A stretch of DNA of 64,000 bases from an uncultured bacterium (GTDB lineage Bacteria; Bacillota; Clostridia; Oscillospirales; Acutalibacteraceae): assembly GCA_905215855.1 (NCBI GenBank), contig CAJMRT010000003.1:1-64000 (forward strand), in the 5' to 3' direction. Made by a program: the position numbers and the translations under genes. Below, in pieces: positions 16,408-23,966 of the stretch (the stretch's first letter is position 1; every line of letters begins with the position of its first letter). Below the pieces are notes generated by a model. That model ran no database searches. It had not been told where the DNA came from and was given only the letters and a program-made list of their open reading frames with translations.

Positions 16408-17295
16408 ATGAATAAAAAAACTAAAATTATATTGATAATTGTATTAATTGTAGCATTTATAGCATTAATAATACTTTTGCTTCATCCTTGGAAGAGTAAC
16501 AAATCAGATGGTACGGAGTATTATATGTCAAAAAAATATAACTATTGGTTTGAGGTGGATAATGGTCAAGCAACTTTGATTAAATATACGGGTGAAGAGT
16601 ATCATGTTAAGCTTCCGTCAAGTGTTTATGGAGTTCCAGTTACAAAGTTAGGTGAGTATGAGGTGCTTAATCTTTCAGGAGCAGCTAAAAGGGGAATATT
16701 CGAAGACAGTAATGTGTCAGAAGTGAGTATCCCTGAAGGTGTAACGGAAATATGTAATGATGCATTTTATTCTTCAGGTCTCTGTGAAGTGAATATACCT
16801 TCCAGCGTTAGAGTAGTCGGGACAAGGGCGTTTGCTTTTTGTAAGTATTTAAGGTCTGTGGAATTTGAAACAGGAATAAAAACAATAAGTGAATCAATGT
16901 TTAGTAATTGTAAAAACCTGCGTTTTATCGAATTGCCAAGTAGTGTAGAAAAGATAGAAGGTGATGCCTTTGCAGAATGTGCGTTACAAAAAATAGATTT
17001 ACCTGAAAACATAAATACAATTGAATCTTATGCATTTAGGGAGTGTGATTCTCTAACATTTGTTACTATACCACCAAAAGTAACATCTATTAATAGTGGG
17101 ACGTTTTATAGCTGCGACTTTTTAGAAAAAGTAAATATTCATGATGAAGTTAAATATATAGCTAATGATGCCTTTGACAGATGTGATAAACTTACAATCT
17201 GCGGAATAAAGGGCTCATATGCCGAGCAATATGCAAACGAACACAATATACCTTTTGAAGAATTAGATGCAACTATTGAGTTTCTAAACAAGTGA
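16408..17295 (+). CDS. Membrane-anchored BspA-like leucine-rich repeat protein
   Basis: A 295-residue protein. Residues 6-30 (KIILIIVLIVAFIALIILLL) form an uncleaved membrane anchor without lipobox. From residue 80 on there are seven or eight LRR_5 repeats: NVSEVSIPEGVTEICNDAFY, then SSVRVVGTRAFAFCKYLRSV, SSVEKIEGDAFAECALQKI, ENINTIESYAFRECDSLTF and so on. The end KLTICGIKGSYAEQYANEHN is nearly the same as in the protein at 19142, so the two are paralogues. The domain would face outside. It lies in the AT-rich island between two glycosidase remnants. Its TGA (17293-17295) touches the downstream GH13 stub, which suggests the gene was moved into this place, but the reading frame is intact. Function: surface binding, ligand unknown. 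Confidence 0.82.
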   Translation: MNKKTKIILIIVLIVAFIALIILLLHPWKSNKSDGTEYYMSKKYNYWFEVDNGQATLIKYTGEEYHVKLPSSVYGVPVTKLGEYEVLNLSGAAKRGIFEDSNVSEVSIPEGVTEICNDAFYSSGLCEVNIPSSVRVVGTRAFAFCKYLRSVEFETGIKTISESMFSNCKNLRFIELPSSVEKIEGDAFAECALQKIDLPENINTIESYAFRECDSLTFVTIPPKVTSINSGTFYSCDFLEKVNIHDEVKYIANDAFDRCDKLTICGIKGSYAEQYANEHNIPFEELDATIEFLNK

Positions 17296-17297
17296 GT

Positions 17298-17753
17298 AAC
17301 TGTTTGTTGATATTATTTTGCATTATAGGGTTACCATGTATATACTATGGTGATGAAATAGAGTTAGATGGGAGAGTTGATGAAAAAGAAGGATGCAGAT
17401 ACCCTATGGATTGGGAACATAACTATGAAGATAATTCTATATACAATTTGTATAAAAAGCTATGTGTTATTAGAAAAGAAGAGGAATTAATTGATGGTGG
17501 GTTTAAAATTGTTCATATGTCAGATGAGATATTCTCATTTGCTAGATTTTCGGATAAAAGAGTTTATTTTGTAATTTGTACACAGAATAATACTTCAACT
17601 TCAGTTAATATAAATGTAGGTGTTTTTGGAATTTGTGAAATAAACAAAATAAATAACTTATTGAATAATGAGATTCATTATGAGTTTAACAAAAGCATAT
17701 TGTCAATCCAGGTTGTACCGAATGAATCATATCTCTTTTTTATAGACATATAG
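17298..17753 (+). pseudogene. 3' stub of a GH13 alpha-glycosidase (neopullulanase/maltogenic amylase type)
   Basis: The frame encodes the C-terminal end of a family 13 glycoside hydrolase: CIIGLPCIYYGDEIELDG is the conserved seventh to eighth strand segment of the barrel, DEKEGCRYPMDWE follows as in neopullulanases, then SIYNLYKKLCVIRKEEELID and a beta-sandwich C domain ending FFIDI. The catalytic Asp-Glu-Asp triad lies upstream of this segment in complete enzymes and is missing. A GTG at 17292 overlaps the preceding BspA-like stop codon, but nothing supports it as a real start. About 150 residues remain of an enzyme that normally has 450-600. Together with the CBM26 remnant it shows that amylolytic genes were present here and were lost. 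Confidence 0.75.
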
Positions 17754-17780
17754 AGAATTTTATAAAGTTAGGTGATTGTA

Positions 17781-18695
17781 ATGAAAAAATTCTTATGTAT
17801 AAATATTAGCGTTATTTTGTTGTTTTTGTTTGCCTTGAGTGGTTGTAGTGAAAACATAGAGATTGCTGAGGATAATATATATAACTTCATAAACTATCAA
17901 AATGAAGAAGTATACGACATAGAGCAAATAGAGTTAAGTAATAGTTTGAGTAAAAGTTGTATCTCGTATAAATTTACATATATTTCTGATGGTTATCAAG
18001 TAAAAGCTTATATATCTATTCCTCTGAGTCTTGTTGAAAATCAATCGCTAGGAAAGTGTATATTATATAACAGAGGAGGAAATAGCAAAATCGGTTTGCT
18101 TGGTGATGAAGATACCGCAAAACTTTGTGTATTGACAAATAGGATTATTGTTGCATCGCAATATAGAGGAGCAGATGGCGGAAGTGGTAAAGATGAGTTT
18201 GGTGGTAAAGATCTTAATGATGTTATAAAACTAATTGATTTGTGTGAAACACATTTTGACTTTATTAGCATGAAAGATTTTTGTGTTGCGGGTGTTTCTC
18301 GTGGTGGTATGATGACTTATATGACTGCCAAGCAGGATAATAGAGTTAAAGGAATTATAGCCATATCTGCTGTTAGTGATTTGTTTCAATCTTACGAAGC
18401 TCGTGAAGATATGCAAAAATTACTTTACAACTATATTGGGACAACTCCTGAGCAAAACCCAGAAGAATATGAAAAAAGATCAGCTATTTATTGGACAGAA
18501 GAAATTACTGTACCTGTTTTGATTATTCATAGCAAATATGATGAACAAGTTTCTTTTTCACAAGCAGAAGATTTGTATAAAAAATTAAAACAAAATAATA
18601 AACATATATATTTTAGTGTGCGTGATGATAATATACATGGCTTAAGTGATGGTGATCTCGAAGTAATACTAGATTGGCTTGATACAAATATTTAA
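17781..18695 (+). CDS. Lipoprotein alpha/beta hydrolase, S9-type peptidase-like
   Basis: A 304-residue protein from the ATG at 17781, five bases after AGGTGA (an in-frame GTG at 17772 lies inside that site). The N terminus MKKFLCINISVILLFLFALS followed by GCSE is a lipoprotein signal, so the protein should be attached to the outer face of the membrane. The hydrolase domain shows the nucleophile elbow CVAGVSRGGMMTY (Ser in G-V-S-R-G), the acid in LIIHSKYDEQVSF and the histidine in DDNIHGLS, the order of prolyl-oligopeptidase-like enzymes and esterases. NRGGNSKIG and ASQYRGADGGSGKDEFGG give the oxyanion strand region. The substrate (peptide or ester) cannot be told. It lies 27 bases after the GH13 stub, in the AT-rich island. 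Confidence 0.82.
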   Translation: MKKFLCINISVILLFLFALSGCSENIEIAEDNIYNFINYQNEEVYDIEQIELSNSLSKSCISYKFTYISDGYQVKAYISIPLSLVENQSLGKCILYNRGGNSKIGLLGDEDTAKLCVLTNRIIVASQYRGADGGSGKDEFGGKDLNDVIKLIDLCETHFDFISMKDFCVAGVSRGGMMTYMTAKQDNRVKGIIAISAVSDLFQSYEAREDMQKLLYNYIGTTPEQNPEEYEKRSAIYWTEEITVPVLIIHSKYDEQVSFSQAEDLYKKLKQNNKHIYFSVRDDNIHGLSDGDLEVILDWLDTNI

Positions 18696-18724
18696 GTATA
18701 TAGGGCTAAAGTATATAGGGCTAA
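18695..18724. repeat. Tandem duplication of a 15-base unit
   Basis: AGTATATAGGGCTAA occurs twice with no gap (18695-18709 and 18710-18724), starting inside the stop codon of the hydrolase gene. Confidence 0.8.
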
Positions 18725-18748
18725 GTTAACGAAAAGGATGTTAAATAA

Positions 18749-19048
18749 GTGTTTTTTGATGTTGATAAAAATAAATATGTAATGCAAATTGACTCGACAG
18801 ATAGATTAATCAATAAGATACCTAAAATTGAGGCTCATCTAAAAGGAATTCGTCACAAAGCATTTTCTGTATTAATATTTAATAATGATGATAAAATGTT
18901 GATTCAAAAGAGAGCAAAAGAGAAGTATCATTCTGGCGGATTATGGTCTAATGCGTGTTGTGGTCATCAAATTACTCAGGATTTATTATACGAAGCCCAA
19001 AAACGTTTGTTTGAAGAATTAGATACAACATATGAGCCTACAGACTAG
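18749..19048 (+). pseudogene. idi: Truncated isopentenyl-diphosphate delta-isomerase type 1 (Nudix)
   Basis: The 99-residue frame starts with GTG at 18749 (AGGATGTTAAATAA before it) and reads as the N-terminal half of type 1 IPP isomerase: KIEAHLKGIRHKAFSVLIFN, then KMLIQKRAKEKYHSGGLWSN and ACCGHQ, with the catalytic Cys region of the WxNxCCxHP motif and the metal-binding His. It continues into the Nudix helix LLYEAQKRLFEELD and stops a few residues later at YEPTD. Complete enzymes are about 170-180 residues and carry the catalytic Glu and Tyr/Trp further on, all missing. HP is HQ here. A terminator follows directly, so no continuation exists in another frame. Most probably inactive. Confidence 0.78.
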
Positions 19049-19067
19049 AAAGTAGTAGTTGTTAAAA

Positions 19068-19113
19068 ATCAGCGGAACATAGATGATATTGCATATTCCG
19101 CTGATATTATTTT
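19068..19113 (+). terminator. Terminator after the truncated idi
   Basis: ATCAGCGGAA (19068-19077) pairs with TTCCGCTGAT (19096-19105), then ATTATTTTAT. Confidence 0.6.
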
Positions 19114-19141
19114 ATAATATTTATTTTACCAAGGTGATATG

Positions 19142-20005
19142 ATGAAAAAAATAAAAAAATATAAACTACCTATCGGGATATTGTGCGTAGTGTTAGTGAT
19201 ATTTATATTGTTGCAAATCTTTTCAAGTGAACATTGGTGGTTTGGGTACACATATGAAACCGATGGATATACAAATAAATCGGCAACAATTGTAAAGATA
19301 AACTACCCGTCAGAGAAAGTTGTAATTCCTTCAACAATATTTTTCCATAAAGTAAATGCTTTAGGCGGATATATTACAGGATATAATTTGTGGGGTGCGG
19401 AAAGAAAAGGAATGTTTGAGGATAACGACATAGTAAAGGAGATTGTTGTTTCTGAAGGGATAGAGTATACATTTAACCGATGTTTTTACAATTGTACTTC
19501 ATTAGAAAGCATACAACTCCCAAGTACTATAAAACAATTCTCTTTTACGAATTGTGAAAGTCTGAAAAATGTTAATTTTAATGGTGATGTAAAAGAAATT
19601 GAAAGTTTATCATTTTCAGGCTGTTCTTCATTAGAAACGCTTGTAATTCCGGATAATATTGCTGATCGTGGAATAGCATACGGTGCTTTTTCCGGTTGCA
19701 CATCACTAAAAAGTATAAATATTCCCGATAATATTACTGCAATACAACAATATACATTTAGTAATTGCATATCCTTAAAACAGTTAGTTTTGTCTAAAAA
19801 TATTAAGAGCATTGAATGGGGTGCTTTTGAAAACTGCACCTTGCTGGAGAAAATTATCATTTACGATAAGGCAGAAGATATTGCGGATAATGCCTTTGAA
19901 GGTTGCGATAAGCTCACAATTTATGGAATAAAGGGTAGTTATGCAGAACAGTATGCAAACAAACATGACATATCATTTGAAGAATTGAATAACATAGTTG
20001 ACTAA
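19142..20005 (+). CDS. Membrane-anchored BspA-like leucine-rich repeat protein
   Basis: A 287-residue protein from the second of two ATG codons (19142), five bases after AAGGTG; the first, at 19139, is too close. Residues 10-30 (LPIGILCVVLVIFILLQIF) form a membrane anchor, followed by a short domain around LGGYITGYNLWGAERKGMFE that is also seen in the paralogue at 16408 (AAKRGIFEDSN). LRR_5 repeats run from about residue 95: CTSLESIQLPSTIKQFSF, CSSLETLVIPDNIADRG, CTSLKSINIPDNITAIQQ, CISLKQLVLSKNIKSIEW. The end KLTIYGIKGSYAEQYANKHD matches the other anchored BspA-like protein almost residue by residue. The protein should face outwards. Last gene of the AT-rich island. Confidence 0.82.
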   Translation: MKKIKKYKLPIGILCVVLVIFILLQIFSSEHWWFGYTYETDGYTNKSATIVKINYPSEKVVIPSTIFFHKVNALGGYITGYNLWGAERKGMFEDNDIVKEIVVSEGIEYTFNRCFYNCTSLESIQLPSTIKQFSFTNCESLKNVNFNGDVKEIESLSFSGCSSLETLVIPDNIADRGIAYGAFSGCTSLKSINIPDNITAIQQYTFSNCISLKQLVLSKNIKSIEWGAFENCTLLEKIIIYDKAEDIADNAFEGCDKLTIYGIKGSYAEQYANKHDISFEELNNIVD

Positions 20006-20106
20006 TTATATTTGCGGAGATTAAATAAAGTCAAATTTTAGAATTTAAATGCCGACAAGTTATAGCTTTTAATGCTATTGCCTGATACTTTTAGGGAGAT
20101 ATACCG

Positions 20107-20880
20107 ATGTCACTTTACAACAACATTTTCGATGCACACGCACATTATGACGACAAATGGTTTGACGATGACCGTTTTGAGCTTTTGGAAAACATTCACA
20201 CAAAGGGTGTGTGCGGAATTGTCAACAATGCGGTTGACCTTGAAACGGCAAAAACCTGCATTGAATATGCCGAAAAATATGATTTTATGTATGCCGCAGT
20301 CGGATTTCATCCCGAAAACCTCGAAAATATTCCGAACAATTATCTTGAACAGCTTGCACAGCTTTCAAAACATAAAAAGGTTGTCGCAATCGGCGAAACA
20401 GGTCTTGATTATCATTGGGATATTCCGAAAGACTTGCAAAAGCGTGTTTTTGAGGAACAGATCAGGCTTTCTCTTGACCTTGAAATGCCGCTTATAGTTC
20501 ACGACCGTGAGGCTCACGGTGATGTGTACGACCTTCTGAGAAAATACAAACCGAATGCGCTGGTTCATTGCTTTTCGGGCAGTGTTGAGCTTATGCGTGA
20601 AGCGGTTCGCATGGGAATGTACATCAGCCTCGGCGGTGTTGTTACATTCAAAAATGCCCGTCACAGCCTTGAAGTTGCTTCGGAAATTCCGCTTGACAGA
20701 CTTCTGCTCGAAACCGATGCCCCATATATGGCACCGGTGCCGTTCCGTGGCAAGCGTTGCGACAGCTCTATGATTGTCTATGCCGCAGAAAAAATCGCAT
20801 CTCTGCGTAATATGAGCATTTCGGAACTCCTGCAAATCACCTGCGACAACGCAAAACGATTTTACAATATTGATGATTGA
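20107..20880 (+). CDS. tatD: TatD family metal-dependent hydrolase
   Basis: A 257-residue TIM-barrel metallohydrolase. Metal ligands appear in the family order: FDAHAHYDD (HxH), GETGLDYHWD (Glu), PLIVHDREAHGD (His), LVHCFSGS (His) and LLLETDAPYM (Asp). TatD proteins act as 3'-5' DNA exonucleases or deoxyribonucleases in repair; which substrate this paralogue prefers is not decidable. The ATG lies six bases after AGGGAGA. It has normal composition, in contrast to the island before it, and marks the return to core chromosome. It is often next to metG in Firmicutes; here the AT-rich island at 15780-20005 separates the two, which suggests the island was inserted between them. Confidence 0.92.
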   Translation: MSLYNNIFDAHAHYDDKWFDDDRFELLENIHTKGVCGIVNNAVDLETAKTCIEYAEKYDFMYAAVGFHPENLENIPNNYLEQLAQLSKHKKVVAIGETGLDYHWDIPKDLQKRVFEEQIRLSLDLEMPLIVHDREAHGDVYDLLRKYKPNALVHCFSGSVELMREAVRMGMYISLGGVVTFKNARHSLEVASEIPLDRLLLETDAPYMAPVPFRGKRCDSSMIVYAAEKIASLRNMSISELLQITCDNAKRFYNIDD

Positions 20881-20893
20881 TTCATAAAAAAAG

Positions 20894-20935
20894 ACACGGT
20901 CGGAATCCTTATTCGGAAATCCGACCGTGTTTTAC
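20894..20935. terminator. Bidirectional terminator between tatD and the sortase operon
   Basis: ACACGGTCGGA (20894-20904) pairs with TCCGACCGTGT (20920-20930), then TTTAC; A run on the other side gives T run on the minus strand. Confidence 0.8.
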
Positions 20936-20991
20936 ATTCACAAATTTTTAACTATTCACTTTTACCTACATTTGGCATATTGCCAAATGTA

Positions 20992-21822
20992 TCATTCTTC
21001 GCTTGCTTTTCTGCGCATATTTTTGTGCAGGAAGAAGAGTCCTATTGAAATGATGAGGAAAACCACAGAACAGATTGCAAGTGCGATAAGCACGCTGTTC
21101 ATACTCTGAACAAAGAGGTTGTAGAAAGCTCTTGACTCAATATTGATTTTGCTCACATAGCCTGTTGAAAACAAAACAGCAGGGATAATTCCCACCGTGA
21201 TAAATGTTCCGGATGTTGCGTAACAGATATATCTGACCGCCCTGTGCTTCCAACGGTTTGCAAAGATGATAATCACACAAAGGATTGCGGCAAAAACTAC
21301 CAGTCCGCCTATTAGAAGCGGCATCATATCTTTCAAGGCCGTGAGATACGGCGAAAGCATTGAAAACATCGGTATTCTGAGATTCGCCTCATAAACAGAC
21401 GCAGCTTTATTTATAAGATATTCCCTGCTGTTACTGCTTGCAACCTTAACATTATTTTTCTTTATGTAGCTGTCAAGCTCTGAATTAAAACGCTGACGAA
21501 AGGCAACCGTGCTGATTTTTGCCGAGCCGCCGTTATAATAGCTTTCAAGGTAATCCTCTGTATCGTCATGAATTGTTACAGTTTCAACCACATTACCAAA
21601 AAAGCTTTCTTTAAGACCCGACGCGTAACCGAGGTCAACAAGCTCTCTTGTTATTTCGTCCTTTTTGTCGGTAAAATAATTGGTTGTGTTCATATTGTCG
21701 AGAATATACGAGGGATTCAGAATCGTGGCTTCAAGCATCACCGAAATTGAAAGCAGAAGCAACACAAATGACAAAACAAACGAAAGCAAGCAGAAAACAA
21801 TACCTCTTATCTTAGAATGCAT
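20992..21822 (-). CDS. Membrane protein of the sortase cassette
   Basis: A 276-residue protein with four membrane segments. The first covers residues about 7-33 (IVFCLLSFVLSFVLLLLSIS), then comes an external domain of about 130 residues without cysteines and rich in Tyr, Ser and Asp. Three more segments follow: MPLLIGGLVVFAAILCVIII, TSGTFITVGIIPAVLFSTGY and VLIALAICSVVFLIISIGLF. The end KNMRRKASEE is cytoplasmic. No family that I recognise. The ATG comes after GGGGGG that lies in the end of the sortase gene; only one base separates the two genes. Position in the cassette suggests a helper of the sortase or its substrate, which is inference. Confidence 0.75.
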   Translation of the reverse strand: MHSKIRGIVFCLLSFVLSFVLLLLSISVMLEATILNPSYILDNMNTTNYFTDKKDEITRELVDLGYASGLKESFFGNVVETVTIHDDTEDYLESYYNGGSAKISTVAFRQRFNSELDSYIKKNNVKVASSNSREYLINKAASVYEANLRIPMFSMLSPYLTALKDMMPLLIGGLVVFAAILCVIIIFANRWKHRAVRYICYATSGTFITVGIIPAVLFSTGYVSKINIESRAFYNLFVQSMNSVLIALAICSVVFLIISIGLFFLHKNMRRKASEE

Positions 21823-21823
21823 A

Positions 21824-22549
21824 TCAGTTGCCCCCCTTATCTATCTGGGTTCCCGACACAAGCTTTGCATACACGAAAAATCTTTTTGATGTGAGTCCTA
21901 ATTCATCAAAGGGATAACAGGTGTACATTATCAGATTTTCGTAATCAGCAGAAAGGTCGTAGGCGCTGCTGTCGTTAGCACTTTTTACGGCTGTATCGGT
22001 AATTTCATACACATAGTTACCATAGCTTGTCTTAATTTCAACCCTTTGACCAACCTGAGCATTTTTCAAACCGTTAAAATAGGTATTGTTATGACCTGCA
22101 ACAAGAATTGTTCCTCCGTAACCGGGTACAAAACTGCCTGCGTAAATGCCTACGCCGTTTCTCAAAGCAACATCACCGTCGCCAAAGAACAGATTTGCAT
22201 CAACATTGCAGTCGCTTATTATGAGTTCACCGAACAGATTGCCATAGTCTGGATACTGAACGGAATCTTTTTTTACATATGATTTTTCCTTACCGTCAGA
22301 ATCTTTCTTGGTCACGGTAGGAACAGTTGCGTTTTCTGACACGGGCACAAAAATATTATCGTACTCTGTCGAATAATTCTTTTCATTATCCGAAAAGAAC
22401 ATACCCATAGCCGAAATTATCGGAGAAAATGACGGAATAAACGCCAAATACAGCACCAGATATGTTACCAGACAAAATATAATGGGAAGAATTATAAAAC
22501 CCTTCCCATTCTTTGATCTATGACCGTGTCTGACTTTTTTATCAGACAT
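21824..22549 (-). CDS. srtD: Sortase, probably class D-like
   Basis: A 241-residue transpeptidase that cleaves sorting signals and attaches proteins to the cell wall. After a basic cytoplasmic start (DKKVRHGHRSKNGKG) a membrane segment lies at about residues 18-42. The catalytic residues are visible in order: His in VAGHNNTYF, Cys in IMYTCYPFDELG, Arg in TSKRFFVYA. The size, N-terminal anchor and TCYP/SKRF signatures fit class D or related sortases of Clostridia rather than the housekeeping class A. Residues 45-100 (acidic, with KKDSDGKEKSYVKKDS) may shield the site. It lies five bases downstream of its probable substrate and one base before a membrane protein. Confidence 0.9.
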   Translation of the reverse strand: MSDKKVRHGHRSKNGKGFIILPIIFCLVTYLVLYLAFIPSFSPIISAMGMFFSDNEKNYSTEYDNIFVPVSENATVPTVTKKDSDGKEKSYVKKDSVQYPDYGNLFGELIISDCNVDANLFFGDGDVALRNGVGIYAGSFVPGYGGTILVAGHNNTYFNGLKNAQVGQRVEIKTSYGNYVYEITDTAVKSANDSSAYDLSADYENLIMYTCYPFDELGLTSKRFFVYAKLVSGTQIDKGGN

Positions 22550-22554
22550 TTAAA

Positions 22555-23145
22555 TCAAGCTCTTTCTTTCTTAGTTTTTACAAGGTAGAAAGCTCCGCCT
22601 GCTACCATAATGAGTGCTACTGCAGAAACTGCTGCAACGCCGCTGAAATCAGCTGCAACACCTGTTGTCTTGATTGTGCTGCCGTCTTTAACCTGTCCAA
22701 CCTTTGAAAGAGTAGGAACAGCTGAAAATGCAACCTTGCCGTTTGCGTCATAAATTGTAAGAGTCTTTGTTGATGTGTCATATGACATTGTCATACCAAG
22801 AACACCTACGCCCTCCTTGCCGTAAGCAAGAAGTGTCTGCTTCTGAGCAAATGTGAGATCTGCGATGCTAGATGCGCCTGAGTTTTCAAGGAAGCTCTCG
22901 CCCTTCTTGAGTACAGCGATAATCTGTGATGACTCATCTGCTGTCATGTCAATTGTGTTAAAGTAGTTCTCAGCCTGGTTTACAAACTCGCTCGGAATAA
23001 CCATCTCTGAGCCATTCATCTTAACAGATGTTTTGAGTTCGTCAAGAACAGCCTGCTCACTGTCATTGATGCCTGCTGCAAAAGCAGTAAAGGCTGTTGC
23101 TGCAACAAGGATGAGTGCTACTAACATTGCTGATAATTTTTTCAT
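22555..23145 (-). CDS. Putative sortase substrate with non-standard sorting signal
   Basis: A 196-residue secreted protein. Signal peptide residues 1-23 end at AFA; the mature part begins GINDSEQAVLDELKTSV and is a mostly helical acidic domain with a small beta part (MTMSYDTSTKTLTIYDANGK). The C terminus has the three-part form of a sorting signal: STIKTTG, then the hydrophobic stretch VAAVSAVALIMVAGGAFYLV, then basic KTKKERA. IKTTG takes the place of LPXTG. The domain recalls a group of processed acidic surface proteins known from Bacillus and Clostridia, a resemblance I judge only from pattern. It is the first gene of the sortase operon, behind the promoter at 23283-23311 and GGTGG. Confidence 0.75.
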   Translation of the reverse strand: MKKLSAMLVALILVAATAFTAFAAGINDSEQAVLDELKTSVKMNGSEMVIPSEFVNQAENYFNTIDMTADESSQIIAVLKKGESFLENSGASSIADLTFAQKQTLLAYGKEGVGVLGMTMSYDTSTKTLTIYDANGKVAFSAVPTLSKVGQVKDGSTIKTTGVAADFSGVAAVSAVALIMVAGGAFYLVKTKKERA

Positions 23146-23282
23146 AGTTCATACCACCTTGTATTTTATTTTGTTTTCATCAGCAAGAAGCTTCACGGAT
23201 TCATTGGCATAATACGCATCTGCAAGCCGAAAACTGCAGGGAGCACAATGGAAAACTTCACCATTTAACTTCTTTGTACAGT

Positions 23283-23311
23283 ATTATACACCACATTTCG
23301 CATTTTGTAAA
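23283..23311 (-). promoter_or_regulatory. Promoter of the sortase cassette
   Basis: Minus-strand TTTACA (23311-23306), 17-base spacer, TATAAT (23288-23283). Confidence 0.7.
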
Positions 23312-23816
23312 GCATTTCATTATAAATATTTGTTATATTCGGAAAAATTACAATCCTTTTGTCAAATCAGGTATTTTCATTGTGCATTATGCCGTTCCGA
23401 ATCAATTAAGTACTGTGTCACACCGTGTCGGTTTCGTCTGGACTTTGTATTTTTATCCGTCTTTGCACATCATTTTTGCATAAAATATACATACTGGTTT
23501 GTAAATTACTCTTTGAACAAATATCCGTGCAGCGGCTCTGCCTGCATATTATTACAGTAATTGCTTTCTTATCATGACATATTGTGACATACTAGTATAT
23601 GAGTAGAAATTTTATCGGTTATTTACCTTATTTTTGTTTATTTTTTTCGCAAATTTTGCCTGAGCTTTATTTCAGCTCGTTATTTATGTACTTATCGGCT
23701 AACTGTAACAAAATAATCATATATTTTATGTATGTTTTGTACACATAAAAAATCAGAGTAATTGCATATTCTGCAAAAAAAGACATCTTTTTTCTTTATT
23801 GAAACCTTTGTTCATA

Positions 23817-23845
23817 TTGATTTTTTTACTGATTTAAAATATAAT
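23817..23845 (+). promoter_or_regulatory. Promoter of the polysaccharide cluster
   Basis: TTGATT (23817-23822), 17-base spacer, TATAAT (23840-23845). Transcription should start near 23852, about 115 bases before the first gene. Confidence 0.65.
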
Positions 23846-23854
23846 AGGAGTGTC

Positions 23855-23962
23855 ATGTTTAAAAGTATTTTGTGCTTTTGTGCCGTTTTTTGCCTGCAGT
23901 ACTTTTGTGTTGACTGTGGCATTATCTCGTCATATGCGTACAAAAGCCGAGAAGAGGAGTAA
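23855..23962 (+). CDS. Possible Cys-rich leader peptide upstream of the polysaccharide cluster
   Basis: A 35-residue frame, MFKSILCFCAVFCLQYFCVD then CGIISSYAYKSREEE, starts at an ATG four bases after AGGAG and ends with TAA right at the ribosome binding site of the chain-length gene (GAGGAG, 23954-23959), as if to couple translation. Five of its first 21 residues are Cys. Against it: the predicted transcription start falls at about 23852, after the AGGAG, so the message might begin almost at the ATG. Treat as a candidate only. Confidence 0.3.
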   Translation: MFKSILCFCAVFCLQYFCVDCGIISSYAYKSREEE

Positions 23963-23966
23963 TTTA

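Larger units (their letters stand above)
23146..23966. other. Divergent intergenic region, sortase operon / polysaccharide cluster
   Basis: An 821-base AT-rich gap with no supported gene apart from a possible short leader frame at 23855-23962. It holds the minus promoter (23283-23311) followed by a leader of about 130 bases with several short stems (AATGG/CCATT, CTGCA/TGCAG, GAAGC/GCTTC), and the plus promoter (23817-23845). Between about 23330 and 23800 I see repeated TGACATA words near 23575 and a small AGCT stem near 23665, but nothing that names itself. A long upstream region such as this often carries regulatory sites for polysaccharide clusters. Confidence 0.55.

Noticed and set aside
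17292..17299. GTG start of a complete small protein overlapping the BspA-like stop
   Set aside because: The protein begins in the middle of a GH13 barrel; better explained as a 3' stub.
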